64,000 bases of DNA from Bog-473 sp963788125 (GTDB lineage: Bacteria; Actinomycetota; Acidimicrobiia; Acidimicrobiales; RAAP-2). The DNA is taken from NCBI GenBank assembly GCA_963788125.1, contig CAWBFN010000002.1:124001-188000 (forward strand), written 5' to 3'. Of the stretch, positions 9,376-18,940 are shown piece after piece. Position numbers and translations under genes: made by a program. Each line of letters begins with the position of its first letter. Position 1 is the stretch's first letter. Below the pieces are notes generated by a model. That model did no database searches, was not told where the DNA came from, and worked only from the letters and a program-made list of their open reading frames with translations.

Positions 9376-10601
9376 CCCATCGTCGGCCCGAACACCATGG
9401 GGAAGTACTCAATAGAACGGATGGAGGGTGTGTAGACGAGCGTATGTCCCGGTCTGACCGAGTACTCGGGGATCCGGCGATGCCACTCGCGCAGCGCCAC
9501 CCGCAGTTCCATGCGGGCCAGATGCGAGCCCAGGCAGCGATGGATGCCCCCGCCGAAAGCAATATGCCGGTTCACCTCACGGTCGAAGCGCACCAGATCG
9601 GCGTCATCGACCTCGTCCTCATCGGTGTTGGCCGAGCCCAACATGAGAATCACCGAATCGCCCCGACTCACCGGACAGCCGCCCAACGTCGTGTCCTCCA
9701 CGGCGGCGCGCGCCACCAGCATCACCGGCGTCTCCCAACGCAGGAGTTCCTCGATCGCCGACGGAATGACGTCCGGATCCTCGACCAGCTGCCGGCGGTG
9801 CTCGGGGTGTTGCGCCAAAAAGCTGAACATGCAGTCCAACGTGGCCGTCACCGTGTCGAGACCGGCGATGAGGAAGAGGAAGCAGATGTCCAAGATGTCC
9901 TCGCGTGAGAGCGTCGCCCCGTCGACTTCCGCACTCATGAACCGCGACACCAGATCGTCTCGTGGAGCCGATCGTCGCTCGTCGAGGACCTTGTCGAAGT
10001 ACTCGTAGATGGAGTCGGCCACCTGCTGCTGATGGGCCTGGGCCGTCGCACTCCCCTCAGCCGTCCCCGTGACGTGACCGGGCCGGATGATCCCGTCCTT
10101 CATGGCCAGGAACCGATCGAGTTCGTCGAGTGGAAGCCCGAGCAGCGTGAGGAAGACCTGCGACGGAAAGGGCACGGAGAACTCCCGCGCGAAGTCGACC
10201 TCTCCTCTGTCGATGAAGCGATCGATCAGATCGTTGACCAGGACGGCCACCTCCTCTTCCATCATGGTCATGAGGCGGGGAGCGAAGATCGGGTCGAGCA
10301 GCTTGCGGTACTTCTTGTGCTCGGGGGGATCGATCTGCAGGGGTATCAGTGGCCGGACGTTCTTCAGGTCGACGGCGGTCATGTTCGACGTGAAGGACTC
10401 CGGATGGCGAAGGGCCTCGTCGATGTCGACCTTGCGGCTCAAGATCACCCCGGTGCCGTCTATGGCCAGGACGGGGCTGTCTTCCCGGAGCGCCTTGAAC
10501 ACCGCCTGGGGATTGGCCGCCATGTCGGCACCCATTCCCAGTGGGCCGTCCTCCCCTGCGGCGTCCGCCCCGGTCTCCTCAGATACGTGCGTTCCCGTCA
10601 T
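9372..10601 (-). CDS. Cytochrome P450, 409 aa
   Basis: The three P450 landmarks are intact: the I-helix oxygen-activation motif AGLDTVT near residue 250, ExxR in EELLRW near residue 288, and the haem-binding loop FGGGIHRCLGSHLA near residue 355 with the axial Cys. The protein is soluble and of bacterial class I length, so it needs a separate ferredoxin and reductase; none is encoded nearby. The ATG at 10601 follows GAGGGGA with good spacing and is preferred over an ATG at 10628. A TetR gene lies 88 bases upstream on the same strand, so the pair is probably a small operon controlled by that regulator. The substrate is unknown. Confidence 0.93.
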   Translation of the reverse strand: MTGTHVSEETGADAAGEDGPLGMGADMAANPQAVFKALREDSPVLAIDGTGVILSRKVDIDEALRHPESFTSNMTAVDLKNVRPLIPLQIDPPEHKKYRKLLDPIFAPRLMTMMEEEVAVLVNDLIDRFIDRGEVDFAREFSVPFPSQVFLTLLGLPLDELDRFLAMKDGIIRPGHVTGTAEGSATAQAHQQQVADSIYEYFDKVLDERRSAPRDDLVSRFMSAEVDGATLSREDILDICFLFLIAGLDTVTATLDCMFSFLAQHPEHRRQLVEDPDVIPSAIEELLRWETPVMLVARAAVEDTTLGGCPVSRGDSVILMLGSANTDEDEVDDADLVRFDREVNRHIAFGGGIHRCLGSHLARMELRVALREWHRRIPEYSVRPGHTLVYTPSIRSIEYFPMVFGPTMG

Positions 10602-10689
10602 CTTTCCCCTCCCTCTCATCGGGGTCATCGCCGCGGCGGATGCGTGGCGAGCTGCGTTGGTCTGCCCTCCGGGTGCGGCCGGCGCTCAC

Positions 10690-11331
10690 CTAGGCCGCCG
10701 GTGGCAGCAGAATGCCCGTCACCGACTGGACCAGGGCACGGTCGTCGGGCTCGGGAATGATGAAGCTCGATGCGAACAGGCGCACGACGATGTCCGCCAG
10801 CTGTTCCCGGCTGAGGCTGCCCGAGGCGACCGCCGGTGCGGCGTCGAGCGCGTCCCCCAGCTGTTCCAAGAGGGTGGACTGCAGCTTCGGCAGATGCACC
10901 AGCAGATAGCCCAACACGAAGGCCGGTTCCGATTCGAACAGCGAACGGGCCGGGTGCATCCGTATGTAGTCGAACGCAAAGGCCACGAACAGGCGGATCT
11001 GTTCGGCGGGATCCCGACCCGCGGCGAGCGATGCCGCCAGGCCGTCGGAGAATTGCTGCTCGTCGAAGACCGCCACCGCATCCATCAGGTGGTCCTTGCT
11101 CGGGAAGTAGCGGTACAAGGTCCCGCGCGACACACCCGCCGCCTCACTGACCTCCTGCATCCCGAGTCGTCTGACCCCACGGCGCCCCACCAGTCGGAGC
11201 GTGGCACCGAGAATCCGCTCCACCGTAGGCCCGTGGGGTCCGGAGCCCCCGGCGCCCGGTCCGAGCTCGGGCTGTGCGGATCGACCCGGATCGTCGTGGG
11301 GGGTGTCGAGCACAACCGTCATTCCGGACAT
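10690..11331 (-). CDS. TetR family transcriptional regulator, 213 aa
   Basis: A classic N-terminal helix-turn-helix occurs at about residues 40-90: ILGATLRLVGRRG, then VSEAAGVSRGTLYRYFPSKD. The remaining 120 residues form the helical ligand-binding and dimer domain. The reading frame continues upstream, but the ATG at 11331 (with a second at 11322) is supported by the domain boundary and by a palindrome that begins at the next base. Such regulators repress their own operon until a small ligand binds. The gene precedes the P450 on the same strand, so it most likely controls P450 expression and possibly the divergent BtuF-like gene. Confidence 0.92.
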   Translation of the reverse strand: MSGMTVVLDTPHDDPGRSAQPELGPGAGGSGPHGPTVERILGATLRLVGRRGVRRLGMQEVSEAAGVSRGTLYRYFPSKDHLMDAVAVFDEQQFSDGLAASLAAGRDPAEQIRLFVAFAFDYIRMHPARSLFESEPAFVLGYLLVHLPKLQSTLLEQLGDALDAAPAVASGSLSREQLADIVVRLFASSFIIPEPDDRALVQSVTGILLPPAA

Positions 11332-11361
11332 ATTAGACAGATTTCGTCTGATATGTCTAAT
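11332..11361. promoter_or_regulatory. Candidate TetR operator
   Basis: ATTAGACA at 11332-11339 and TGTCTAAT at 11354-11361 form a perfect inverted repeat with a 14-base spacer. Inside it, AGAC and GTCT give a nested pair. The site abuts the start codon of the TetR gene and lies upstream of the divergent BtuF-like gene. Its lower GC content stands out from the surroundings, as expected for a combined promoter and operator. Confidence 0.7.
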
Positions 11362-11403
11362 CAGTCGGGCCAGGCGAGAGGGGATCCGTTGGTAGCCTGC
11401 GGT

Positions 11404-12366
11404 GTGCGCATCGTCTCTCTCCTCCCCTCCGCCACCGAGATCCTGTTCGCCGTCGGCGCCGGCGCAGACGTGGTCGGCGTGACCTTCGAGTGTGACTTTC
11501 CGTCCGAGGCGCGGAGTCGTCGGATCGTCTCCACCACGACCCTGCCCGATGGCCTGTCGTCGGCGCAGATCGACGCTGTGGTCAGGGCCCGCATGGCGGC
11601 GGGCGAAGACCTCTACACCCTCGATGAGGGTGCGCTGCGCGACCTCGATCCCGATCTGGTCGTGACCCAGGACCTGTGCGCCGTGTGCGCCGTCGACATC
11701 GACGAAGTGGACAAGGCGTTGGAGCACCTGGGGTGCCGGGCCGAGGTGCTCACGCTCGACCCGATGACGCTGGACGAGGTCCTGTCGTCCATAGAGACCA
11801 TCGGCCGCGCCACCGCCACCGGGAAGAGGGCAAGAGAGCTCGTCCAGTCTCTCCGCCGGAGGATGGATCGAATCGCCCGCGCCGTGGCCACTCGAGATCG
11901 TCCCCGTATGGCCGTGCTCGAATGGACCGATCCTCCCTTCTGCGCCGGGCACTGGGTCCCGGACATGGTGACGGCGGCCGGCGCCGTGCCGGTGGTGGGA
12001 GCGGCCGGTACGCGCTCAGAACGGATCGAATGGTCGACGGTCACCGACGAGCAGCCCGACATTGTCGTCGTCGCTCCCTGCGGCTATCGGCTCGAAGGAG
12101 CGGTGCAGCTGGCCGAAGAGGTCGTGCGGGCGGGCGTGCTGCCACCGGAGGTTCCCGTCTGGGCCGTCGATGCCGACGCCGCCTTCGTACGACCCGGACC
12201 ACGGGTCGTCGACGGGGTCGAAACCCTGGCCCACATCGCGCACCCCGACGCGATCGCTGCCCTCGCAGGGATGTCGGCGCCGATCCGCCAACGACCCGCT
12301 GCCCGCTCAGCGGGACTCGGGCCGGTTCAGCCTGCGGCTCCGGCTGGCACTGCCACCGGCGTCTGA
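11404..12366 (+). CDS. BtuF-like periplasmic-binding-fold protein, about 320 aa
   Basis: The protein starts VRIVSLLPSATEILFAVGAG and continues with VVGVTFECDFP, the typical opening of cobalamin-binding BtuF-like proteins of the TroA/helical-backbone fold. PDLVVTQDLCAVCAVD near residue 85 and an AVLEWTDPPFCAGHWVPDM segment near residue 170 mark the two lobes. There is no signal peptide or lipobox, so unlike a true ABC-transporter BtuF it is probably cytoplasmic, and no ABC permease is adjacent. A role in binding a corrinoid or metal-chelate ligand is inferred from the family. The GTG at 11404 matches the family start; an in-frame TTG at 11389 has better spacing from GAGAGGGGA. Confidence 0.82.
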   Translation: MRIVSLLPSATEILFAVGAGADVVGVTFECDFPSEARSRRIVSTTTLPDGLSSAQIDAVVRARMAAGEDLYTLDEGALRDLDPDLVVTQDLCAVCAVDIDEVDKALEHLGCRAEVLTLDPMTLDEVLSSIETIGRATATGKRARELVQSLRRRMDRIARAVATRDRPRMAVLEWTDPPFCAGHWVPDMVTAAGAVPVVGAAGTRSERIEWSTVTDEQPDIVVVAPCGYRLEGAVQLAEEVVRAGVLPPEVPVWAVDADAAFVRPGPRVVDGVETLAHIAHPDAIAALAGMSAPIRQRPAARSAGLGPVQPAAPAGTATGV

Positions 12367-13364
12367 GCGGGCGCCGGCGCGGCGGGCGCGAGGGCCTGCC
12401 AGACAAGCGCCGAGAGGCCCTGCAAGGTATCGATCCCCTGGGTTTCGGTGGCGTTGCCGTCGGAGAGTATGGCGACGACGTAGTCGCGGCCGTCGCCGCT
12501 GATAGCGCCGATGCTGTTCACCTGCCAGCCTCCGCTGTCGAGAGGAAGCCACCCGTTCTTGAGGGCCACCGTCACATTCGGCGCCAGACCGGAAGAGACG
12601 CCCCAGGCCTGATCGGCCTCGACGTTGGACATGAGGCCGAGTTCATAGTCGCGTGACGCGGTCATCAGGACGCCGCTGGGGTACGCGACCTGACGGAGGA
12701 GCTGCACCTGGTCCGCCGCAGTGGTGGTCGACAGCCCCCAGTACCCGGCCGCGTCCGGTGTGGTCTGGGTGAGACCCGCGGCGGTGTCGAAACTGGTGAC
12801 GGCCGTCGCCCCGCCCTCGGCCTCCCAGAGATCCTGGGCGTCGTCGTTGGCGCTGCGCTCGATCATGCCCTGGCTCAACCCGTCCTCGGCTGTCGTGAGC
12901 GCCTCGCCGTGCGCCTGATCCTCCGCGAGAAGGGTCGCCAGGATGTCCACCTTCATGATGCTGGCGGTTTCCTCGGCGACCCCGGGACGGTACACCGACG
13001 TCTGGCCGGTGACGTCGTCGTAGACGGCCGCCGTCAGATCGTCCGTGACACCGGCGAGATAGGCGGCAACGGAGGGAAGGGCGAAGATATCCTGCGGTGC
13101 GGGTGCAACATGATGGGTGACGGCGATGACAGGCGGGGTGCGCTTCCGGGCCTGCGCCTGCGGCGCGCGTCGGGTGGGGGTGGCACCACGAAGGATGAGG
13201 AGTCCACCGCCCAGGCCCACGAGGCCGACGGCACAGAGCACGCCGGCGAGCTGTCGGCGGTGCCGTCGACGTGTCGCCCGCCGTCTCGCCACTCTCGGTC
13301 CCACCGGATCGCGGCGTTCCGCCCGGGCCGAGGCGGCGGGTGCACGGTGCTTCGCCGCCGACAT
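12327..13364 (-). CDS. Membrane-anchored beta-lactamase-like serine hydrolase, 345 aa
   Basis: After a very basic N-terminus there is one transmembrane or signal-anchor segment at about residues 38-58. The extracytoplasmic part has the class A beta-lactamase/DD-peptidase motifs: SxxK in ASIMKVD (about residue 139), SxN-like in RSANDDA (about 172) and a KTG-equivalent in LKNGWLPLD (about 268). The triad suggests a penicillin-binding fold. No clear Glu166-type omega-loop residue could be identified, so cleavage of beta-lactams is not assured. The C-terminus is Pro/Ala-rich. Its 3' end overlaps the 3' end of the convergent BtuF-like gene by 40 bases. Confidence 0.8.
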   Translation of the reverse strand: MSAAKHRAPAASARAERRDPVGPRVARRRATRRRHRRQLAGVLCAVGLVGLGGGLLILRGATPTRRAPQAQARKRTPPVIAVTHHVAPAPQDIFALPSVAAYLAGVTDDLTAAVYDDVTGQTSVYRPGVAEETASIMKVDILATLLAEDQAHGEALTTAEDGLSQGMIERSANDDAQDLWEAEGGATAVTSFDTAAGLTQTTPDAAGYWGLSTTTAADQVQLLRQVAYPSGVLMTASRDYELGLMSNVEADQAWGVSSGLAPNVTVALKNGWLPLDSGGWQVNSIGAISGDGRDYVVAILSDGNATETQGIDTLQGLSALVWQALAPAAPAPAQTPVAVPAGAAG

Positions 13365-13439
13365 AACACCATGGTAACGACGAGATGGTGAGCGAAGTGG
13401 TGATCGCCACGACGCCCGGCCGGTCGGCCCTCGGCGGCG

Positions 13440-15011
13440 TCACACGTCATACTGCTCGCCGCGCTCTCGACGGACCGCCGTCGCCGCGACGATCGCCCCG
13501 CACAACAGCAACACGCCGGAGATGTCGAGCGCGAGATGCAGGCCCGATCCGAAGGCCTCGTAGGCCGCGTTGACCACCTTCGTGGCGATCGCGGCGATGG
13601 CCGCGTTCTTCGAGTGCTCGGCGCTGCTGGCCGCGCCTCCACTGCCCAGCCCGCCTCCTGTGATCGCATGGAGGACCAGGTTCTGGAAGCTCGGCGGGAT
13701 CCCGATGGCCTTGAGGCGGGCGGCCAGTTGGCCGGTCAGCTTGGAGTTGACGATCGACCCCAGCACGGCCACACCGAACACCGCGCCCATCTCCCGCGCC
13801 GTGTTGGTGGCCGACGCCGCCATCCCCGAACGTTCGGGGCGCACGACGGTGAGCGGAGTGGACGTCACCGGGACCAGGGCGATCCCGAACCCGATGCCGG
13901 CGATCGGCAGGATCCATTGGAACACCGCCAGGTCGACGTGCGGTCCCAAGACCGCGCTGGCGACGAGGATGCCCCCGGCCGCCAGGACACAGCCGATCGT
14001 CATGGGTACCCGCGGCCCGTGCCGGGCCACCCATGGCCCGGTCAAGATGGAGGCGAGTATCAGCCCGACCGCCATCGGCACGAAGACGAGGGCCGTCCTG
14101 TACGCGGACACGTTGGTGACGATCTGCAGGTAGAGGGCGGTGAAGAAAAAGATGGAGAAGATGCCGAAGTAGGAGGCGAAGGCCACGAACAACGAGCCGG
14201 AGAAGGGGGCGCGGCGGAAGAGGGAGATGTCGAGAATCGGGTGCTGCGCCCGACGCTCCCTGATGACGAACAAGACCCCCAGCACGAAGGAGAGTGCCCA
14301 GAGGAGGTCGATCCACCAGACGAGATACCCCGAGCTCTCTCCCTGAATGACGGCGAACGAGGCGGTGGCCAACGTCAGCGCACCGAGGGGTATGCCAAGC
14401 CAGTCGATCCGGTGGCCCTCGCGATCGGAGGTCTCGGGCACGAAAGCCAGGGCGAGGAGAAAGGCCGCTGCCCCCACGATGAGGTTGAACCAGAAGATGG
14501 CACGCCAGCTCCAGATGCCCACTAGTACACCCCCGACGACCGGTCCCAAGGCAAGGGCGAGGCCCGAGACAGCCGCCCACACCCCCAGGGCGTCGGCCCG
14601 CATCCTGCGGTCGGGGTAGACGTGGCGGATGATGGAGAGGGTCCCTGGCTCGGAAGCGGCGGCACCGAGCCCCATGACGACCCGGCCGGCGATGAGCACG
14701 TCGACGTCCGAGGCCACGGCGGCGATGATGGATCCCGCACAGAAGATCCCGACCCCGCTGAGCATCACGGCTCTGCGCCCCAACATGTCGCCCAGGGTCC
14801 CCGCCGCCAACATGAAGGCGGCGAACATGAGGGCATAGCCGTTGACCACCCACTGCAAAGAGGTGATGCCCGTATTCAGACTGCTCTGCACGTCGGCCAG
14901 ACCCACGCTGACGACGGTGTTGTCGAGGAAGGTGAGGAACAGGACGGTGCACAGGGTGGCCAGCGCCAGGCTCTGGGCCCGACTGCCCAAGCCGTCCGTC
15001 GACATCTCCAT
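13440..15011 (-). CDS. MFS transporter, DHA2 (14-TM) drug-exporter type, 523 aa
   Basis: About fourteen hydrophobic segments are visible. The first carries FLDNTVVSVGLADVQ, the motif D1 region of DHA2 exporters. Motif A, GDMLGRRAVMLSG, follows near residue 72, and motif C-like LALGPVVGGVL lies near residue 155. Members extrude drugs, dyes or other hydrophobic compounds using the proton gradient. No regulator is adjacent, so the inducing substrate is unknown. The ATG at 15011 has a second in-frame ATG two codons later. The C-terminal cytoplasmic tail after the last helix is short and charged. Confidence 0.9.
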   Translation of the reverse strand: MEMSTDGLGSRAQSLALATLCTVLFLTFLDNTVVSVGLADVQSSLNTGITSLQWVVNGYALMFAAFMLAAGTLGDMLGRRAVMLSGVGIFCAGSIIAAVASDVDVLIAGRVVMGLGAAASEPGTLSIIRHVYPDRRMRADALGVWAAVSGLALALGPVVGGVLVGIWSWRAIFWFNLIVGAAAFLLALAFVPETSDREGHRIDWLGIPLGALTLATASFAVIQGESSGYLVWWIDLLWALSFVLGVLFVIRERRAQHPILDISLFRRAPFSGSLFVAFASYFGIFSIFFFTALYLQIVTNVSAYRTALVFVPMAVGLILASILTGPWVARHGPRVPMTIGCVLAAGGILVASAVLGPHVDLAVFQWILPIAGIGFGIALVPVTSTPLTVVRPERSGMAASATNTAREMGAVFGVAVLGSIVNSKLTGQLAARLKAIGIPPSFQNLVLHAITGGGLGSGGAASSAEHSKNAAIAAIATKVVNAAYEAFGSGLHLALDISGVLLLCGAIVAATAVRRERGEQYDV

Positions 15012-15081
15012 ACCGGCACGGTACCCACCGAGGGCTCCTTCCCCCGCCTCCCCCGCACGAGGGGCCCGCCAAACGAACGTT

Positions 15082-16114
15082 TTACTGCCGGATGGCCCGC
15101 AGCCCCACGAAGGGCTCGGAGGGCACGAGGAGCTGGTTCACGAGAACCCGGAACCCGGACTCCGACAGATCGCGCTCGATCTCGCCCGGCCCCGGAAGCG
15201 ACGCAGCCGTCGATTGGCAGGCGAGCATGAAGTGGAGATGCGCCGCAGCCACCGATCCGGGCGACGTCATGGAGACGATGATCAGCTGACCACGGTCGCT
15301 CAGGAGCTCGGCGATGTCCCGGTAGAGCTCATCTCTGTGTTGTGGGTCGAAGTAGTAGATGTTGTTGAGCAGCATGACCAGATCGAAGCGCTGCGACGGT
15401 TCACGGGCCCAGTCCCGGACGTCTCCGACGTGCAGTCCGACTCTCGAGCCGTAGCCGGCGCGATCGAGTTCATTGCGGGCGGTGGCGATGACGTCCTCCG
15501 ACAGGTCGATGGCCTCGACGTGCGCCAGCGGGTCGGACTGGAGTACGACCTTCGAGTAGACGCCCGTGCCGCAGCCCACATCGAGAACGCGTGACGGGTG
15601 TATCTCGGCCACCGATTGGCGGACGAAGGAGGAGACGAAGGGGGCAGCGGCCAGCGACACCTGCGCAATGTCGTCGGCGTAGCGGGCGAGGTCGGCGCGG
15701 CCGCCTCCCGCTTCGGCGCGCAGCAGCTCTCCGAGCTCACCGTACGGACCGATCTGGTACTCCAGCATCGAGCGATAGTGGGCGACCAAGAGCGGGTCGC
15801 CCTCGGCCAGGGCGCGGGCCCGCCTTCCCCGCACCCCGTATCGCTCCGCCCGGATGGAGAGCTCGCCGAGCTCCGAGCCGATCGAGAGCCACGCCCGGAG
15901 GCGTTCGGGCCTGGTGCAGCCGGTCTGTTTCACGATCTCGGGCAGCAGGCGGCCCGCCGCGCAGGTACGGCAGGATCTCGATCCGCACGGCCGAGGCCAG
16001 AAACATCGATCGCACGAGCGACCGGCTGTCGGCGATCGCCAGGGCTCGGGCCGGGACACGGCCCGACCGGAGTGTGTCCACGACGCCACGCAGCTGCACC
16101 CCCAACGCCCGCAT
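15082..16114 (-). pseudogene. Class I SAM-dependent methyltransferase, interrupted by one extra base
   Basis: The protein is read in two frames. From the ATG at 16114, residues 1-54 (MRALGVQLRGVVD to EILPYLRGG) run in one frame. The rest, from LLPEIVKQTGC onwards, runs in another, down to the stop at 15082. The switch falls in GCGGCGGGCCGCC near 15948-15960; removing one G joins the parts. The N-terminal half resembles the helical dimerisation domain of O-methyltransferases. The C-terminal half has SAM motif I (VLDVGCGTGVYS) and an acidic residue ending motif II (VEAIDLS). Its ATG overlaps the stop of the upstream gene (TGATG), so the two are translationally coupled. It could be a true pseudogene or a sequencing error. 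Confidence 0.8.
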
Positions 16115-17968
16115 CAGATCCTGACGTCGGGGGCCCGAATACCGAAGGCCAGCTGCGCCGCCCGCTGCACGAGGCCCGCCACCGGCCCGACCGGGTGCAA
16201 GGCCGGAAACGCGGTGGTGTCGATGGCGGGGACGAAGAGCTCTCCGTGATCGCTGAGGTAGACGTAGACGGGGTACGAGACCGCCCCGAGCCCTCGCAGA
16301 AGCTTCGACGCGTGGGCGCCGCGCAGCACCGTGCCCAATTCCGGCCGCACCCCATCGACGTCTATGTCCGCCGGGGTCAATCCGAACCAGTGGTAGGCCT
16401 GGCGCACGATGGGGGCGAGCCGGGCGTCCCGGACTCCGAGATCGCCGAGCACCACCTCGTCGACCGACAGTGCGTCCGCTCCGGCGTAGATGTGCCGGAT
16501 GTCCGCCGGCCGGTGACACCCCATGACGCCGAACGGGCCATCGGCCACCGGTGACCAGGCGTCGACGACGGCGAAGTCCGGCGGCGCGACGTCGAGCAAC
16601 ATCATGGTGGCCGAGCGGAAGTCGATCTGCCGTCCGGCGTAGAAGGTGTCGTCGATCGGTCCCGTGCTGCCCTCGAGCGTCGACAGGCTCAGATGGGCGA
16701 ACTCGGTCGGATCGGTGCGCAGTTTCGGCATGACGACGCGCAGATCGGCGTCCAACCACTCACCGCTGATGGCGTGCTGCACGAAGCCGCGCTCGTAGGT
16801 GCACGGCCGGAGGTTCCGGCCGATGTCGACCACACGGTAGGCGGGAGAGTCGAACCCGAAGTAGGAGGCGACCGACTGGACCGAGCGGTTGCCGTAGGCG
16901 TTGCCATAGACGGTCGGCGCCTCGAGGACGGCGACGTCCTCGACCCCATGACGGATCAGGTAACGGGCCACCGCATCCACCAGCTCCGGGTCGTTGACGT
17001 TGGACCGGTCGCGCCGGTCATAGCCGAGCATGAACGAGACGCGGATGGCGGCGTAGGCGGAGCGCGAGGCGAGGGCGGCCAGACCGGCCCGGTCCAGGCA
17101 GGACTCGAGGACGGCAACCTTCTCGCGGTCGTTTCGGCCGGTGCCCACCGCCACCGGTCGACGTGAGCAGAATGACGCCGCCGCCTTGCCCTCCTCGGCC
17201 GGGCGGAGGCCGGCGGGGATGAACCACTCGCTGATCGCCGAGAAGCGCTCGGTGAGTGAACGGATCGACCACGGGGGCTCGAGCCGGTCATCGTCGCCGA
17301 GCACCTCGGTCAAAAGGGCGAACGCATCGCGGTGGCGCGCCTCGTCCAGACGGATGCGCTCCATCGTCTGTCGCTCCGCCTCGGTGTCGGTCAGCTCGAC
17401 GAGGCGGCGGTAGGCCAGCTCGGCACTGGCCTCCAGCGCGACGTTGAGCTCGCAGTACCGGTGAAATGTCTGGAATCGCAGCTCTCCCTTGAGCGCGGGG
17501 GGGATTCGCCCGAGCGCCCCGGCGACGAAGACCAGCGCGCTCGGCGGCACCGGTGCGGAACGGCGCCGTCCGGGGCCGCCGATGGTTCGAGGTGGCCGAG
17601 GTCCAACCGGAGATCGCGCCTTGGATCTGGCGTCCGTAGACCACGGCGGTGGGCCCCAGCCCGCCCACCCCCAGGAGCTCGCCGCGCAGGTACTCGGCGT
17701 GCATCTGTTCGTCCTTCCAGATCCACACCAGGGTCTGGTGGATCAGGGCTCGCACGTCATCACCCACCTCGAGCGCCGCGACCCGAGCGGCCACCGCCTC
17801 CTCCCGGTACGCCACGGCCACGATCTGTTCCCGCTCCAGAGCGAGCAGCAGCAGTCTCTTCCGCTCGGATCCGGGTCGGCCGGCGAACTCGATCGCCCAT
17901 CGGTCCAGCTGCCGCTGGACGTCACCGAGAAGTTCGCTCTCCAGCGAGGTCACTGGCTCTGTGCTCAC
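16114..17968 (-). pseudogene. Ferritin-like/DUF362 fusion protein, interrupted by one extra base
   Basis: Two frames give one protein of about 617 residues. The first (GTG 17968 to about 17560) encodes two helices of a four-helix ferritin-like domain, with ALEREQIV and WKDEQMHAEYL. The second, open from about 17550, gives the other two helices, with YCELNVALEASAE and RLDEARHRDAF, so the Glu and ExxH-type iron ligands are split by the shift. The remaining 350 residues match DUF362: VSFMLGYDRRD, VMPKLRTD, FAVVDAWSPVADGPFG and IYAGADALSVDEVVLG. DUF362 proteins often occur with iron-sulfur proteins, but no Cys cluster is seen here. The shift lies in GCCGCCGAGCGCGCTGG near 17547-17563. The gene precedes the coupled methyltransferase. 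Its function is unknown. Confidence 0.75.
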
Positions 17969-18084
17969 CGGTGGTCGTCCCTACGTCGGTTGTCGCCCCA
18001 TGCCCGACCCTATCTCGACGACCGACCGATGGTCCCGTGCGCCGCCGTGCAGCGTCGGGTCACGTCCCCTGTTACATTCCGAGC

Positions 18085-18906
18085 GTGCGTGCCCACCCCC
18101 GCCTATCGGTGAACTGCATCTGCTCGTGGCCGCAGTCGCTGCCCGAGGACGTGGCGATGTGGCAGGAGCTCGGGGTCGACCACGTCGCCCTGATCAGCCA
18201 GAAGGTCGAGCCTTTGGGGTGGGAGCCGGCGAGGAAGCTGATCACCGATGCCCACCTGCGCCTGTCGACGATATTCGGCCCGATTCCCATACCGTTGGAC
18301 ACGGATCCACGCACGGGGCAACGGGAGGCCGAGCGGGAGACGATCGCCCGGATACTCGAGTTCGCCGCCGCCGTCGGCTCCAGGTCGGTGTATCTGTGCA
18401 CGGGGAGCATGGCCTCGCTCACCTGGGAAGAGGCGGCGGATGCCTTCTGCGAGGCGATCGCCCCGCTGACACCCCTCTCCGACGCGCTCGGTGTTCCGTT
18501 GGCGGTCGAGGCGACGAACTCCCTTCTGGCCGATGTGAGCTTCGTCTACTCCCTGCGGGACGCGCTGGACCTCGCCCGGGCGGCGGGCGTCAAGGTGGTC
18601 CTCGACGTTTTCTCGTGCTGGTACGAGCGCGGCCTCGAGGAGCTCGTCCGCAAGAACGTCGATCAGATCGCCCTCGTGCAGTTGTCCGACTTCGTGATCG
18701 GGACACACGAGACGGGTAACCGGGTCGTGCCCGGTGACGGGGACCTCCCGCTGGCACGCCTCGTGTCGATGGTGCTGGACGCCGGCTACGAGGGCCCCTT
18801 CGACCTCGAGATCATGGGCCCCCGGATGGATAGTGAGGGCTACCCGTCCGCCATCCGGCGCAGCGTCGAGCGCGCCAGCGAGCTCCTCGACCGCTGCGGG
18901 GCGTGA
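18085..18906 (+). CDS. Sugar phosphate isomerase/epimerase-like TIM barrel, 273 aa
   Basis: This is a xylose-isomerase-like barrel of the AP-endonuclease 2 superfamily. Metal-site regions are visible: LAVEATNSL near residue 147, VVLDVFSCWYERG near residue 172, VQLSDFVIGTHETGNRVVPGDGDL near residues 198-222, and FDLEIMGP near residue 241. The GDG motif after HETGNR is typical of the subgroup. Relatives isomerise or epimerise keto-sugars or inositols, or cleave related intermediates. GTG 18085 is chosen because TACATT at 18073-18078 is a good -10 element six bases before it, which suggests a leaderless mRNA. A second protein of the same fold is encoded on the opposite strand immediately downstream. 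Confidence 0.85.
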   Translation: MRAHPRLSVNCICSWPQSLPEDVAMWQELGVDHVALISQKVEPLGWEPARKLITDAHLRLSTIFGPIPIPLDTDPRTGQREAERETIARILEFAAAVGSRSVYLCTGSMASLTWEEAADAFCEAIAPLTPLSDALGVPLAVEATNSLLADVSFVYSLRDALDLARAAGVKVVLDVFSCWYERGLEELVRKNVDQIALVQLSDFVIGTHETGNRVVPGDGDLPLARLVSMVLDAGYEGPFDLEIMGPRMDSEGYPSAIRRSVERASELLDRCGA

Positions 18907-18940
18907 GCGGGGCGCGAGCGGAGCGTGAGCGCGGGCTGAC

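Noticed and set aside
10087..12366. A 759-codon plus-strand open frame
   Set aside because: Only its last 320 codons match a family (BtuF-like). The first part is antisense to the P450 and TetR genes.
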